Shown here: in pieces, positions 12,640 through 21,838 of the stretch | How the letters are laid out: each line of letters begins with the position of its first letter | Position numbering within the stretch: position 1 is the first letter of the stretch | DNA from: a gamma proteobacterium NOR5-3 | GTDB taxonomy: Bacteria > Pseudomonadota > Gammaproteobacteria > Pseudomonadales > Halieaceae | Direction of reading: 5' to 3' | NCBI GenBank assembly: GCA_000158155.1 | Contig: DS999405.1 | Span: 520,910 to 584,909, forward strand | DNA length: 64,000 nucleotides | Notes under the pieces: generated by a model | Told to the model about the DNA's origin: nothing | What the model saw: only the letters and a program-made list of their open reading frames with translations | Databases searched by the model: none | Made by a program: the position numbers and the translations under genes

Positions 12640-13605
12640 ATGGTAGCAACCTCATCCGGGCACAGCAATGAAGCGTTTTGCGCTAAACACCATCTTGATG
12701 TTGCGACACCGGACACCCTGGGTGATGCTTTAGAGCAGGCGCACAGGGCTTTGCACCGTGCTGATCTTTTTTATGGTCACGGTAGTGACAGTGCATGGGA
12801 TGAGGCGGTGTTTCTGGTCTTGAGTGCCGCCGGGCTGCCGCTGGATTCGGACGACAAAGTGCTCGGCTTGCCCCTGGGCGAGGAGGCCTGGCAAACCGCG
12901 CTGCGCTGGCTGTGGGGACGTATCGAAGATCGCACACCTTTGCCTTATCTCACCGGTCGCGCCTGGTTCGCGGGGTTGGAGTTTTACTGTGACCAGCGAG
13001 CGCTGGTGCCGCGCTCACCGCTGGCCGAAGTGATCCGCAGTGATTATAGTCCCTGGTACTCAAAAAAGACGCCCACACGCATACTGGATTTGTGCTGTGG
13101 GGGCGGGTGTATTGGCATTGCCGCCGCCGTGTATCAGCCTGAATTACAGGTAGTGCTTGCCGATATCGATGCGGATGCTCTGTCGCTTGCCAGGGAGAAT
13201 ATTGCCCGCTACGAGCTGCAGTCCCGTGTGCAAGTCCGGCAATCGGATTTAATGGATGCCCTTGGGGATGAGCGCTTTGACGTGATTTTGTGTAACCCAC
13301 CTTATGTCGATGCGAATGATCTGGCTTGCATGCCCGCTGAGTACCACTGCGAGCCACCTCGGGGCCTGGGCAGTGGCGAAGATGGCCTTGATCTTGCGCG
13401 GCGTATTCTGCGCAATGCACAGCAACATCTCACTCCCGAGGGGCTTCTCTTTTTGGAGCTGGGTAATTCCTGGGCCACGCTGGATGACGAGCTTGCGGAG
13501 GTTTCACTCACCTGGTTGGAGTTTAGCGAAGGAGGGCATGGGGTATTGCTGGTGCGGGCTCATGAGCTTCCCGACATTGTCAGGCACTTGCCACCCGGAA
13601 CCTAG
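12640..13605 (+). CDS. prmB: Ribosomal protein uL3 glutamine methyltransferase
   Basis: PrmB N5-methylates a glutamine of ribosomal protein L3 using S-adenosylmethionine. The methyltransferase part has the SAM-binding ILDLCCGGGCIGIAAA and the catalytic NPPY motif in DVILCNPPYVDANDL, followed by EPPRGLGSGEDGLDL, typical of PrmB rather than PrmC. The frame opens upstream at 12571, but an AAAGGAG eight bases before the ATG at 12640 fixes that start and gives 321 residues, close to the family length. aroC follows, as in many gammaproteobacteria. Confidence 0.95.
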   Translation: MVATSSGHSNEAFCAKHHLDVATPDTLGDALEQAHRALHRADLFYGHGSDSAWDEAVFLVLSAAGLPLDSDDKVLGLPLGEEAWQTALRWLWGRIEDRTPLPYLTGRAWFAGLEFYCDQRALVPRSPLAEVIRSDYSPWYSKKTPTRILDLCCGGGCIGIAAAVYQPELQVVLADIDADALSLARENIARYELQSRVQVRQSDLMDALGDERFDVILCNPPYVDANDLACMPAEYHCEPPRGLGSGEDGLDLARRILRNAQQHLTPEGLLFLELGNSWATLDDELAEVSLTWLEFSEGGHGVLLVRAHELPDIVRHLPPGT

Positions 13606-13636
13606 GTGGAGCTTCTGCAGCGTTCCTCACAACGCG

Positions 13637-13642
13637 TATAAT
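13637..13642 (+). promoter_or_regulatory. Possible -10 element for aroC
   Basis: A perfect TATAAT lies 30 bases upstream of the aroC ATG, in the gap after prmB. The corresponding -35 region (TTCTGC at 13613-13618) is a poor match, so this is only a candidate promoter. Confidence 0.35.
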
Positions 13643-13671
13643 CGCGCTTTTCGAGCAGCTTGGACCCGGGC

Positions 13672-14778
13672 ATGGCAGGCAATACCTTTGGCACTCTTTT
13701 TACCGTGACAACCTTTGGCGAGAGCCATGGTCCGGCGCTGGGCGCTATTGTCGATGGCTGTCCTCCGGGGTTGCCCCTCGATAGCTCCGATATGCAGCCG
13801 GACCTGGATCGGCGTAAGCCGGGCACGTCACGATTTACCACGCAGCGTCGGGAGTCGGATGAAGTGCGGATTTTATCCGGCGTCTTCGAGGGTGTGACCA
13901 CGGGCACGCCCATTGGGCTGCTCATCGAAAACGAAGATCAGCGAAGCCGTGATTACGCCAATATCGCAGACCGTATACGACCGGCGCATGCTGACTACAG
14001 CTACATGCACAAATTCGGGATGCGAGATTATCGTGGCGGCGGGCGCTCTTCCGCGCGAGAGACAGCGATGCGCGTCGCTGCCGGTGCTATCGCCAAGAAG
14101 TTTCTTGCTCGGCAGGGCATTCGAATTCGAGGTTATTTGCAGCAGCTGGGTCCCATAGCCGCCGAGGTGCTGGATTGGAGCTGCGTCGAAACCAATCCGT
14201 TTTTCTGTCCGGATCCTGCAAAAGTCCCTGAGATGGAAACGTTCATGGCCGCCCTGAATAAGAGCGGCGACTCCATCGGCGCACGTATTAACGTGGTGGC
14301 AGAAGGCGTGCCCCCGGGGCTCGGTGAGCCCGTTTTCGATCGTCTGGACGCGGATATCGCTGGCGCCATGATGAGTATCAATGCAGTAAAAGCGGTGGAG
14401 ATCGGCGCAGGTTTTGATAGCGTCGCGCATTATGGCAGCGAGCATCGTGACCTTATGACACCGGAGGGCTTTTTGAGCAACAACGCCGGTGGTGTACTCG
14501 GTGGCATTAGCAGCGGCCAGGATATTACGGTGAGCATGGCCTTAAAGCCCACGTCGAGTATTCGACAGCCCGGCGCGAGTATCAATCATGCAGGAGAGCC
14601 CATCGAGGTGGTTACCACGGGACGTCATGATCCCTGCGTGGGTATTCGCGCTACACCCATTGCCGAGGCCATGCTGGCGCTGGTGTTGATGGACCACTTT
14701 TTGCGCCAGCGTGCGCAAAATGGCGATGTTGTGTCCCCCACGCCGGTATTGCCCGCAGAGGCGCCGCACACGTCGTGA
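13672..14778 (+). CDS. aroC: Chorismate synthase
   Basis: AroC converts 5-enolpyruvylshikimate-3-phosphate to chorismate using reduced FMN. The 368 residues begin [20 protein letters not shown] and include the family motifs [34 protein letters not shown] and [11 protein letters not shown]-like [19 protein letters not shown]. The ATG at 13672 is chosen because the N terminus then matches the family; the open frame extends four codons further to a TTG. A small membrane-protein gene overlaps its stop codon. Confidence 0.98.
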   Translation: MAGNTFGTLFTVTTFGESHGPALGAIVDGCPPGLPLDSSDMQPDLDRRKPGTSRFTTQRRESDEVRILSGVFEGVTTGTPIGLLIENEDQRSRDYANIADRIRPAHADYSYMHKFGMRDYRGGGRSSARETAMRVAAGAIAKKFLARQGIRIRGYLQQLGPIAAEVLDWSCVETNPFFCPDPAKVPEMETFMAALNKSGDSIGARINVVAEGVPPGLGEPVFDRLDADIAGAMMSINAVKAVEIGAGFDSVAHYGSEHRDLMTPEGFLSNNAGGVLGGISSGQDITVSMALKPTSSIRQPGASINHAGEPIEVVTTGRHDPCVGIRATPIAEAMLALVLMDHFLRQRAQNGDVVSPTPVLPAEAPHTS

Positions 14779-14993
14779 AGTTTCCTCTCTGGCGTCGCTC
14801 GGTAGCAAGAACCACAGTGCTCGGGGTGGCCGCTCTGGGGGCCTTGCTCTGGGGGGCAGCGGCGCAGTTGGGTTTAGGAGTCAACAGTCTGCTGGCGCAG
14901 TTCCTGGTTCTGGTGGCAGCCTTTTTACTGCTTATTGGTCTTGCGGCACTGGTCGCTGTGCTCCTGGGGTTGTTACGTCGTCGACGCCAGTAG
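14775..14993 (+). CDS. Small two-helix membrane protein
   Basis: This 72-residue protein is not recognised. It has a basic N terminus ([14 protein letters not shown]), two hydrophobic stretches of about 20 residues (roughly 15-34 and 39-65) and a terminal RRRRQ, so it should be an inner-membrane hairpin with both ends in the cytoplasm. It starts with GTG, overlapping the aroC stop (GTGA), a usual sign of translational coupling. No domain or function can be assigned. It ends 17 bases before the stop of the convergent GcvR-like gene. Confidence 0.55.
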   Translation: MKFPLWRRSVARTTVLGVAALGALLWGAAAQLGLGVNSLLAQFLVLVAAFLLLIGLAALVAVLLGLLRRRRQ

Positions 14994-15010
14994 CAGGGAG
15001 CGTGAGTCAG

Positions 15011-15544
15011 CTAGTCAGCGATCAGGTCAATTTCCAGCGTCATGGCGTCAGCCATGGCATCAAGCTGCCATTCCAGTTCATCCAGTCGGCTGTCCTCATT
15101 GAGCTCGATACAGGCCTCAGCTCTAAACAGTGGCTCACCGCTCATGGGTGCGGTTTCCACAGCGGTTTCCAGCGAGCGGACATTAAAACCGGCACTGCGC
15201 AGCGCGCGGGTTAACTCTCGAACAATACCCGGGCGATCTGGACCCATAAGCGTCACGCGCTGGGTCGCCAGAGCATGATGAACGGGGTCCCCGGCGTCAG
15301 TAAGGCTGGCGGTGATACCCTGGCTCTCGAGTTTGTTCAGCGCCTCGCTCAGGGGCTCCTGTTGAGCCTTGGGTATTTGCGCCTGAAGAACCCCCGCAAA
15401 ACGCCCTCCCAGACGACTCAGCTGAGAGTCCAGCCAGTTGCCATCGTGCTCAGAGATCAATCCACTGAGTTGTTCGATAACGCCGGGGCGGTCGTCGCAA
15501 AAAAAACTGATCAAAACACGGGTCGTCACGGTCTGCTGCTCCAC
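15011..15544 (-). CDS. gcvR: GcvR-like two-ACT-domain regulator
   Basis: The 177-residue protein consists of two ACT domains. The first is about residues 8-80 (RVLISFFCDDRPGVIEQLS), the second about 92-175 (RVTLMGPDRPGIVRELTRAL, then FNVRSLETAVETA). This layout and length fit GcvR, the accessory regulator that binds glycine and restrains GcvA at the glycine cleavage operon. No gcv genes are in the window, so the target is not shown by context. It is divergent from the exported methyltransferase gene, with a 58-base gap. The family call is firm; the exact role is inferred. Confidence 0.8.
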   Translation of the reverse strand: MEQQTVTTRVLISFFCDDRPGVIEQLSGLISEHDGNWLDSQLSRLGGRFAGVLQAQIPKAQQEPLSEALNKLESQGITASLTDAGDPVHHALATQRVTLMGPDRPGIVRELTRALRSAGFNVRSLETAVETAPMSGEPLFRAEACIELNEDSRLDELEWQLDAMADAMTLEIDLIAD

Positions 15545-15602
15545 TTTGCCTCATTCACAGCGTATATTACCTCGTGATTTCATTCATCGAAGGAGTTTAT
15601 CT

Positions 15603-16418
15603 GTGCAAAAGGTAATGGCCCTTGTTTCTACCCTGGTTCTGGCGCCAGCGATTCTGATGTCGACACCCGCAGTTGCCGCCCTTGACTGGGACACGGCGCT
15701 CAATGGAAAGCACCGCAGCGAGAAAAACGCGGCTCGTGATGAGTTCCGCCATCCCAGAGCAACCCTGGAGTTTTTCGGGCTCCAGGAGGATATGACCGTC
15801 GTTGAGCTGTCTCCGGGTGGTGGCTGGTACACCGAAGTGCTTGCACCGTTGCTGCGCGAAAAGGGCAGCTATTACGCGGCGCATAACAGTCCCAATGGCG
15901 GCTCCTACTCACGCCGCTCCCTGGGCGGGTATTTGAAGAAGCTCGGTGAAGAGGATGATGTTTACGGCGCTGTCACCGTGACAACGCTGGGGCCGGCAGA
16001 TGCTGTAGTTATAGCGCCGGCCGGTACTGCGGACATGGTCCTTGCTTTCAGAAATATTCACAGTTGGATGCGTGCGGATACTTTGGCCAATACTTTGCTG
16101 GCAGCCTACGATGCACTCAAGCCCGGTGGCGTATTTGGCGTGGTGCAGCATCGCGCTAAGGACGGTCGGGACCCGGAGCGTATGAAGGCTACGGGTTACG
16201 TCAGTGAAGATTACATTATTGCCGCTGCTCGTAGCGTTGGCTTTAAATTGGAAGCCCGGTCTGATGTGAACGCAAACCCCAAAGATACCGGCGACTACGC
16301 CGACGGTGTCTGGGAGCTTCCACCTTCGCTGCGCACTGCCGATGAAAATCGCGACGCGCGTATGGCCGTCGGTGAGAGCGACCGCATGACCTTGAAGTTT
16401 GTAAAGCCAGCGAGCTGA
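15603..16418 (+). CDS. Exported SAM-methyltransferase-like protein
   Basis: The 271-residue protein begins with a clear Sec signal peptide (VQKVMALVSTLVLAPAILMSTPAVAA, cleavage after AVA). The mature part has a class I methyltransferase fold: EDMTVVELSPGGGWYTEVLAPL is the glycine-rich SAM loop, and later come MVLAFRNIHSW and LKPGGVFGVVQH. The start is a GTG, chosen because AAGGAG lies seven bases upstream, while the ATG at 15615 is 19 bases away. SAM is not known in the periplasm, so the real ligand or activity is unclear. It precedes yheU, tusA, epmC and pdxB on the same strand. Confidence 0.75.
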   Translation: MQKVMALVSTLVLAPAILMSTPAVAALDWDTALNGKHRSEKNAARDEFRHPRATLEFFGLQEDMTVVELSPGGGWYTEVLAPLLREKGSYYAAHNSPNGGSYSRRSLGGYLKKLGEEDDVYGAVTVTTLGPADAVVIAPAGTADMVLAFRNIHSWMRADTLANTLLAAYDALKPGGVFGVVQHRAKDGRDPERMKATGYVSEDYIIAAARSVGFKLEARSDVNANPKDTGDYADGVWELPPSLRTADENRDARMAVGESDRMTLKFVKPAS

Positions 16419-16419
16419 A

Positions 16420-16674
16420 TTGGCACAGCTTGTACAAGTCCCGCTTGCGCGTGTTCCCCAGGAGCACCTGCAGGCGCTCCTTGAGGAGTATGCCAGTCGC
16501 GATGGCACTGACTACGGGTCCGAAGAAACCAGCCTGAGCGATCGTGTCTTGCAGCTGCAGGCGCAAATGCGCTCGGGAAAGCTTCAGCTACTGTTTGATG
16601 TGGATTGCGAACAGTGGGACATCGTGTCCGCAGAAGATGCTCAGCGACTTCTGGACAACGAAGACGAGGCCTAG
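16420..16674 (+). CDS. yheU: YheU family protein
   Basis: This is an 84-residue protein of the YheU/UPF0270 family, whose function is not established. The diagnostic middle part is LLEEYASRDGTDYGSEETSLSDRVLQL, close to the E. coli pattern with REGTDYG. The only in-frame start that preserves the conserved N terminus is the TTG at 16420, two bases after the stop of the preceding gene, which suggests translational coupling. The acidic C-terminal tail (EDAQRLLDNEDEA) is longer than in the E. coli protein. Confidence 0.82.
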   Translation: MAQLVQVPLARVPQEHLQALLEEYASRDGTDYGSEETSLSDRVLQLQAQMRSGKLQLLFDVDCEQWDIVSAEDAQRLLDNEDEA

Positions 16675-16723
16675 CATTGCAGCAGCGGGTTTTATTGATG
16701 AGCGACAGCAGAGCAATTTGTTT

Positions 16724-16963
16724 ATGAGTGTCCCGGAGTCAGACGGCACTTTGGATGCTCGGGGGCTTCGTTGCCCTGAGCCTGTGATGCTACTGCACAA
16801 AGCTATGGCTGAGTTGTCGCCGGGTGAGCGGCTTCTGGTCCTTGCTACGGATCCCACGACGCAGCGAGACATACCGCAGTTTTGTCGCTTTCTGGGACAT
16901 GAGCTTGCGCAGAGCGAAGAGCACGATGATGAATACCGCTTTATCCTCGTCAAAGGCTCTTAG
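16724..16963 (+). CDS. tusA: Sulfur carrier protein TusA
   Basis: TusA takes persulfide sulfur from IscS and passes it on, classically for tRNA 2-thiouridine synthesis. The 79 residues contain the signature LDARGLRCPEPVMLLHKAM, with the single persulfide-carrying Cys, and DPTTQRDIPQFCRFLGHEL, which closely follows the E. coli protein. The ATG at 16724 is preferred; a TTG two codons upstream is an alternative. The gene overlaps epmC by about 38 bases. Confidence 0.87.
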   Translation: MSVPESDGTLDARGLRCPEPVMLLHKAMAELSPGERLLVLATDPTTQRDIPQFCRFLGHELAQSEEHDDEYRFILVKGS

Positions 16964-17495
16964 CGCCGACACGATCGTTAAAGTCTTTAACGATCTTTTT
17001 CTGAGCAGCCATCACACCTGTATCGAAGGTGGGGCGCCGGAGCCGCTATATGAGCCGGCGCAGGGTGATGTCCCGGCACGTATATCTTTCAGATCAGACT
17101 ATGCCTCGAGCGCCCTGCATGAAATCGCCCATTGGTGCATTGCCAGTGCCGCGCGTCGTACGCGCGTAGATTATGGGTATTGGTATGACCCGGATGGTCG
17201 GAGTGAGGACGCTCAGGCGAAGTTTATGACGGCGGAGGCTCGTCCCCAGGCGTTGGAGTGGTGTTTCTCGCAGGCCTGTGGCCTATCTTTTCGGCTAAGT
17301 CTGGACAACCTCGATGCGCCGCCGGATCTGGCGATGAACCAGGCTTTTGCCACTGCAGTTCTGACGCAGGCTAATGACTTTGTTGTTCGCGGACTGCCGC
17401 CTCGCGCCCAGGCGATGTTCGACGTTTTGGGCCTTGCCAGCGGAACCCATCTGTCCATTGACGTACTGCAATTCTCCCGGGACGATCTACGGTGA
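16926..17495 (+). CDS. epmC: Elongation factor P hydroxylase
   Basis: EpmC (YfcM) hydroxylates the beta-lysylated lysine of elongation factor P. The 189-residue protein has the metal-binding motif SALHEIAHWCIASAARR, followed by DYGYWYDPDGRS and QAKFMTAEARPQALEW, the characteristic blocks of the family. It starts at tandem ATG codons (16926 and 16929) inside the end of tusA. Its stop overlaps the GTG start of pdxB. EpmA and EpmB are not in the window. Confidence 0.9.
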   Translation: MMNTALSSSKALSADTIVKVFNDLFLSSHHTCIEGGAPEPLYEPAQGDVPARISFRSDYASSALHEIAHWCIASAARRTRVDYGYWYDPDGRSEDAQAKFMTAEARPQALEWCFSQACGLSFRLSLDNLDAPPDLAMNQAFATAVLTQANDFVVRGLPPRAQAMFDVLGLASGTHLSIDVLQFSRDDLR

Positions 17496-18658
17496 TCAGA
17501 CTGCTGGCCGACGAAAACATGGTGGGTCTGGAGTTGCTTCCCCCCGGTGAACTTGCTATCCGCACGCTGCCGGGTCGCACTATCTCCTGCGGGGACCTCA
17601 AGGATGTCGATGTACTTTGGGTTCGTTCCGTGACCGAGGTAAGCGAGGCGCTTGTCGATGGTAGCCAACTGCGCTTTGTGGGTACGGCAACGGCGGGGCT
17701 GGAGCACATAGATCAGCAGGCGCTCTCGTCCCGGGGAATAGATTTTGCCGCAGCGCCCGGGGCCAATGCTAACTCCGTGGTGGAATACGTGCTCGCCGCC
17801 CTGGTCGAGCTTGGACAGCCCTGGGAGCGGCTGGAGGGTGGGGAGTCCCTTGGTGTGGTGGGCTGCGGAGCGGTGGGCAGTTTGCTGGCGTCCGTGGCGC
17901 GAGCGCTGGGCTGGGATGTGAAAGTCTATGACCCCTGGCTCGCCGAGAATTCTGATGTCGGTGATCCTCGCTGGGCAACCTTTTCTGAGATTCTTCAGTG
18001 CAGTGTGATCAGCCTGCATTGTTCCCTGAGGCGCGATCAGCCCTGGCCTAGCTATCACCTGTTCGACGCGCAGGCCCTGGCTATGCTCAACAGCTCTCAA
18101 TGGCTCGTCAACGCGGCCCGAGGCCCGGTGATCGACAACCATGCGTTGCTTGCCTACCTGTCTGGCGGCGATCCGGCTAATTGTGTTTTGGATGTGTGGG
18201 AAGGCGAGCCCGCCTTCAATGCGGCACTGCTTGATTTGTCCCCGGTAAAGATAGCCACCGCACATATCGCCGGCTATAGCTGGGACGCCAAATGGCAGGC
18301 GACACGCATGCTCTACGAGCGCCTCCTCGATACGGGATTGGTGAAAACACCAGTGCCCGAGAATCTTAGTGCATCCAGTGCTCTGGAGCCGGTAGCGGGT
18401 GTTGCAGGCGATTTTGCCCGCCAACTCCTATCTCAGCGTTATCAAATCCGTGAGGATGATCGTTTGTTTCGAAGTCTGGGTTCGCGCTCGGCAAAAGAGC
18501 AGGCCGCTGGATTTGATGCACTGCGGCGGGGGTATCGGCAGCGCCGCGAGCTGCGAGGGTCCAGGCTGACGTTACCGGGCCATTTGCTATCAAAAGACGC
18601 GACGCGCATTTGTAGGGCGTTGGGGGTTGAGTTAAGACCCCCAAAACCGTCAGGGTAA
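17492..18658 (+). CDS. pdxB: Erythronate-4-phosphate dehydrogenase
   Basis: PdxB oxidises 4-phosphoerythronate in the DXP-dependent route to pyridoxal phosphate. It is a D-isomer-specific 2-hydroxyacid dehydrogenase of 388 residues. The N terminus MIRLLADENMVGLELL is typical. The NAD-binding domain has SLGVVGCGAVGSLLASVARALG, then VNAARGPVIDN and LDVWEGEPAFN with the catalytic Arg and Glu, and TAHIAGYSWDAK with the active-site His. The C-terminal extra domain is the PdxB dimerisation domain. GTG start, overlapping the epmC stop (GTGA). Confidence 0.95.
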   Translation: MIRLLADENMVGLELLPPGELAIRTLPGRTISCGDLKDVDVLWVRSVTEVSEALVDGSQLRFVGTATAGLEHIDQQALSSRGIDFAAAPGANANSVVEYVLAALVELGQPWERLEGGESLGVVGCGAVGSLLASVARALGWDVKVYDPWLAENSDVGDPRWATFSEILQCSVISLHCSLRRDQPWPSYHLFDAQALAMLNSSQWLVNAARGPVIDNHALLAYLSGGDPANCVLDVWEGEPAFNAALLDLSPVKIATAHIAGYSWDAKWQATRMLYERLLDTGLVKTPVPENLSASSALEPVAGVAGDFARQLLSQRYQIREDDRLFRSLGSRSAKEQAAGFDALRRGYRQRRELRGSRLTLPGHLLSKDATRICRALGVELRPPKPSG

Positions 18659-18699
18659 ATGCGTAGGCATGTTTAACACAGTGGCGCGTGGCATGCCGG

Positions 18700-18741
18700 G
18701 AGCCAAGCAGAGAGCCAAGCAGAGAGCCGAGCAGAGAGCGG
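18700..18741 (+). repeat. 12-base tandem repeat
   Basis: The unit GAGCCAAGCAGA is repeated perfectly at 18700-18711 and 18712-18723, with one change at 18724-18735, then a partial unit. It lies between the convergent pdxB and the decayed signalling gene, just before that gene's stop codon. It looks like a small slipped-strand minisatellite. Confidence 0.85.
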
Positions 18742-20019
18742 CTAGTTGTTTACTGCATTTCTGGCTATGTCAGCGAGGAGAATCTGCGTGTCCCGGGCGC
18801 TCAACGGTTTACTGAAATAAAAGCCCTGTATTTGCAGTGGACCAAGGTTTCTTAGAAATGCAAGTTGCTCAGCGGTCTCCACACCTTCGGCAACAACGTT
18901 GAGTTCGAGGCTTCTGGCCATGGCAAAAATCGTCTCAGCGATGGTAGCCGCATCGCGGTCTGTGGCAATGTCGCGTACAAAAGATGCGTCGATCTTGAGC
19001 TCCGTGACAGGCAGCTTTCGCAGATATGAGAGCGATGAGTAGCCGGTGCCAAAGTCATCAATGGAAATTCCCAGTCCCAGCGCTCTGATCTGATTCAACG
19101 CACTGTCTGGCCTATCAAAACTGGGCAGTAAGGCGGTTTCCGTGAGCTCCAGTTGAATCCAATCCTTGGCAATCTTCTGCTCCTGAAGAGTTTGCGATAC
19201 CGTGGTGACAAAGTCCCTATCATGAAGGGTCGCCGCACTCACGTTCACCGCTATTGTTGGTGGCGATAGTCCGTTGCGGCGCCAGTCGCTGATTTGTTCG
19301 CATACCTGTTTCAGCACCCAGTAATCGAGATCATCGATGACTCCGCCTTGTTCGGCCACTGTGATGAATTCATGAGTGTTGACCGCGCCGAATTTTGGAT
19401 GCTCCCAGCGAAGCAGAGCTTCGAAGCCACTGAGTTTTTCGGTTCGTGCATCGTACTTGGGTTGATAGACTACACTCAGCTCACCGTGATCTATGGCCTG
19501 GCGCAGGGCATAAAGCAGCTCCATATGGCGGCGAGCCGCAACCGTCATTGCTCGCGAGTAACATCGCCAGGTGCCACGACCGGCAGACTTGGCCTCGTAC
19601 ATTGCAGTGTCCGCATTACGCAGTAAGGATTCGACATCCTGACCATCTTGCGGGTAGCAGCAAATACCGATGCTGGCGGAGACCAGTATTTCCTCTTCGT
19701 TAATGAAAAAGGGTGTCTTGAGTGTGTCGAGAATCTTGGTGGCGATGACCGAGGCGTTCTGCGCACTCTCTATACCGGGCAGCATGGCGACAAACTCATC
19801 ACCGCCCACTCTCGCAAGCAGGTCGCCTTCTCTCAGCGCAGCCAGCAGTCGCGTGGCGGCTTCCTGCAGAAGCAGGTCGCCCACGCTGTGTCCCAGTACA
19901 TCGTTTACATCCTTGAAATGGTCCAGATCAATAAACATCACCGTAAAGGCCTGCTTATCGCTGCGCGTCCTGGAAATGCGGTTTTGGAGGCTTTTTCTCA
20001 GCTGGGTACGATTGGGCAC
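18742..20019 (-). pseudogene. GGDEF-EAL part of a broken signalling gene
   Basis: This is the C-terminal fragment of a gene that continues upstream in two other pieces. It contains a complete GGDEF domain (FIDLDHFKDVNDVLGH, then VGGDEFVAML) and a complete EAL domain (SGFEALLRWEHP, QLELTETALL, SIDDFGTGYSSLSYL, VAEGVET). The catalytic signatures for diguanylate cyclase and c-di-GMP phosphodiesterase are therefore intact. The frame begins exactly at the frameshift: the family motif DPLTGLPNR is split, with DPLTG in the upstream frame and PNR here, which implies two lost bases near 20017. The apparent start GTG is only the junction codon. Without the sensor part it is unlikely to be made normally. 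Confidence 0.85.
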
Positions 20020-21838
20020 CCGTCAGTGGGTCATGATGCGCCAGTAGTTCGAGTCGGTGTTCGTTGTCCTTGATGCTGCTGATATCGGAAAACACGGCCA
20101 CATAGCCGCTGAGCTCTCCTTCCTCGGACAAAACCTGAGAGACTGTAATCAGGCAGGGGAATACCTCGCCGCTGCGGCGTTTGTTCCACATTTCACCATG
20201 CCAGAACCCGGTCCGTTCGATGTCATTAAAAATTGCGCTAAAAAAAGACGGCGGGTGGCGCCCCGACTCCAGAATGGAATAATGTTGGCCCACGACATCT
20301 TCAAGCTTGTATCCTGCGATTTTTTCGAACGCCTCGTTGACATCAGTGATCGCGCCATCGACATCCGTCATTAAAACGGCCTCTGCCGAGGAGCTGAACA
20401 CCCGCGCTGCCCTGCGCAGTTGCTCCTGGGCTTGGTAGAGGTCTGTAATATCGTGCATGCTGGCGATGACGCCGCGCACCCCACGATGTTCTTTATAAGG
20501 AGTGTAGAGCACGTTCATGTACGCGCGGGATCCATCGGGCTGGGGTCGCCACTGCTGATACTGCACCGAGGAGCCGGTTAGTGCCTCTTTGAGTTTGGGT
20601 TCAATGGTGTCTGTAAACAGCTGATCCTCGATGACTGAGCCGACGGCTTTGCCAATCAATTCTTCCGGGTTCAAGCCCAGTCTGGCCGCGTAGGCGGCGT
20701 TCACCATTTTATAGTGGAGTCGATGATCTATCAGCGCGATTTGATCCCGTGTGTCCGCCACTACCCTTTGATATAACTCCAGTTGCGCCTGCGCTTCGTC
20801 GTCTTTAAGCCAAAGCTCTATGGCGGTGGCCACTGCCCGAAGCACTTCTTCTTCCTCGGCCACTGGCGGCGTGCGTTGATTAAAACGGACGGTGATTCGC
20901 GCCGCTTTATCCTTGGGACTTTTGATGGGAGCGCTGATTATCTGGCCGTCAGCGCTGTCATCACCGTGCTCCCAGCAGCGTCCATCGATGCTGATGCTTG
21001 CATGCACTTCATCAGGAGCCTGCATCGCTTCGGCGATCACTTGCAGGACGGCCGGAGCCAGATGTTCCAAATCTGTTTCGATCTGGATCAGGCGATAGGT
21101 TTTGTAAAGGCCATCCAGTTCTTTCATGCGTTCTTGAAGTTGCTGGTGAGCCGTTTTTCGTGCAGTGATGTTGCGCGCGATCAATGCAGCATGCGTCGCG
21201 TCTATCGGTGCGATACGCGCCTCAAAGTGTTGCAGCTCCCTATCGATTGTCATCGAATACTCGAAGCTGGTCAGCGATTGCTGCTCCAGTGTTTCCGCAA
21301 GTTTTGCTGATATTTGTGAGCCCACGCCGGCGGGAAGTACATCACTCATGCGTTTGCCGAGAAACTGCTCTGGTTTTCGGTATAACGCACCTGTGTCACC
21401 AGTTTTGAAGTCAATAATGCGGGAATCGCTATCGACAAGAAAAAACAGGTCAGGCATTGCCGTGTAAAACGCTTCAAGGGTCTTGCGGCGACGTTCTAAC
21501 TCCTCGCGCTCGCGTTTGCTGCGGTCAATGTTAACGTGGACACCAAGAACGCGGAGTGTGTGCCCTGTTTCATCATCACGAAGGGGCGTCCCCCGGGAGT
21601 GGATCCAGATGTAGTGGCCGGCTTTGTGCTTTAGCTGGATTTCCGCATCCCATAGATCGTCGTTACTCTTTAGAAAACGGTCAATGGATGCCAGGACCGA
21701 CTCCCGCTGCTCAGGATGCAGGCAGGCCTGGAGTTTACTCAGATCATTGGGAAACGCCTGATCGTCGTAGCCAAGCTGCGCTTTAAGCGCCGGTGATAGA
21801 TAAATCGTGCCCCCGGACAGGTCCCAGTCGAAGATACC
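19955..21838 (-). pseudogene. Middle sensor part of the broken gene
   Basis: This segment is open from just after an in-frame TAG (21839-21841) to the frameshift near 20017; its frame then runs out at 19955. Translated from the TAG it gives GIFDWDLSGGTIYLSP and, later, WDAEIQLKHKAGHYIWIHSR, a typical PAS_3/PAC pair. Further PAS-like units follow (PDLFFLVDSDSRIIDF; IDHRLHYKMVNAAYAARLG; SSSAEAVLMTDVDGAITDVN), separated by a possible GAF-like stretch. It ends in LAHHDPLTG, the entry to the GGDEF domain. The first available Met after the TAG is at 21457, so a truncated product could start there, though no ribosome-binding site is evident. Confidence 0.82.

Noticed and set aside
17213-18424. Long minus-strand open frame of 403 codons opposite pdxB
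   Set aside because: It is the antisense of pdxB and the end of epmC; the predicted protein is rich in His, Arg and Gln without any domain, as expected from codon-bias shadows.
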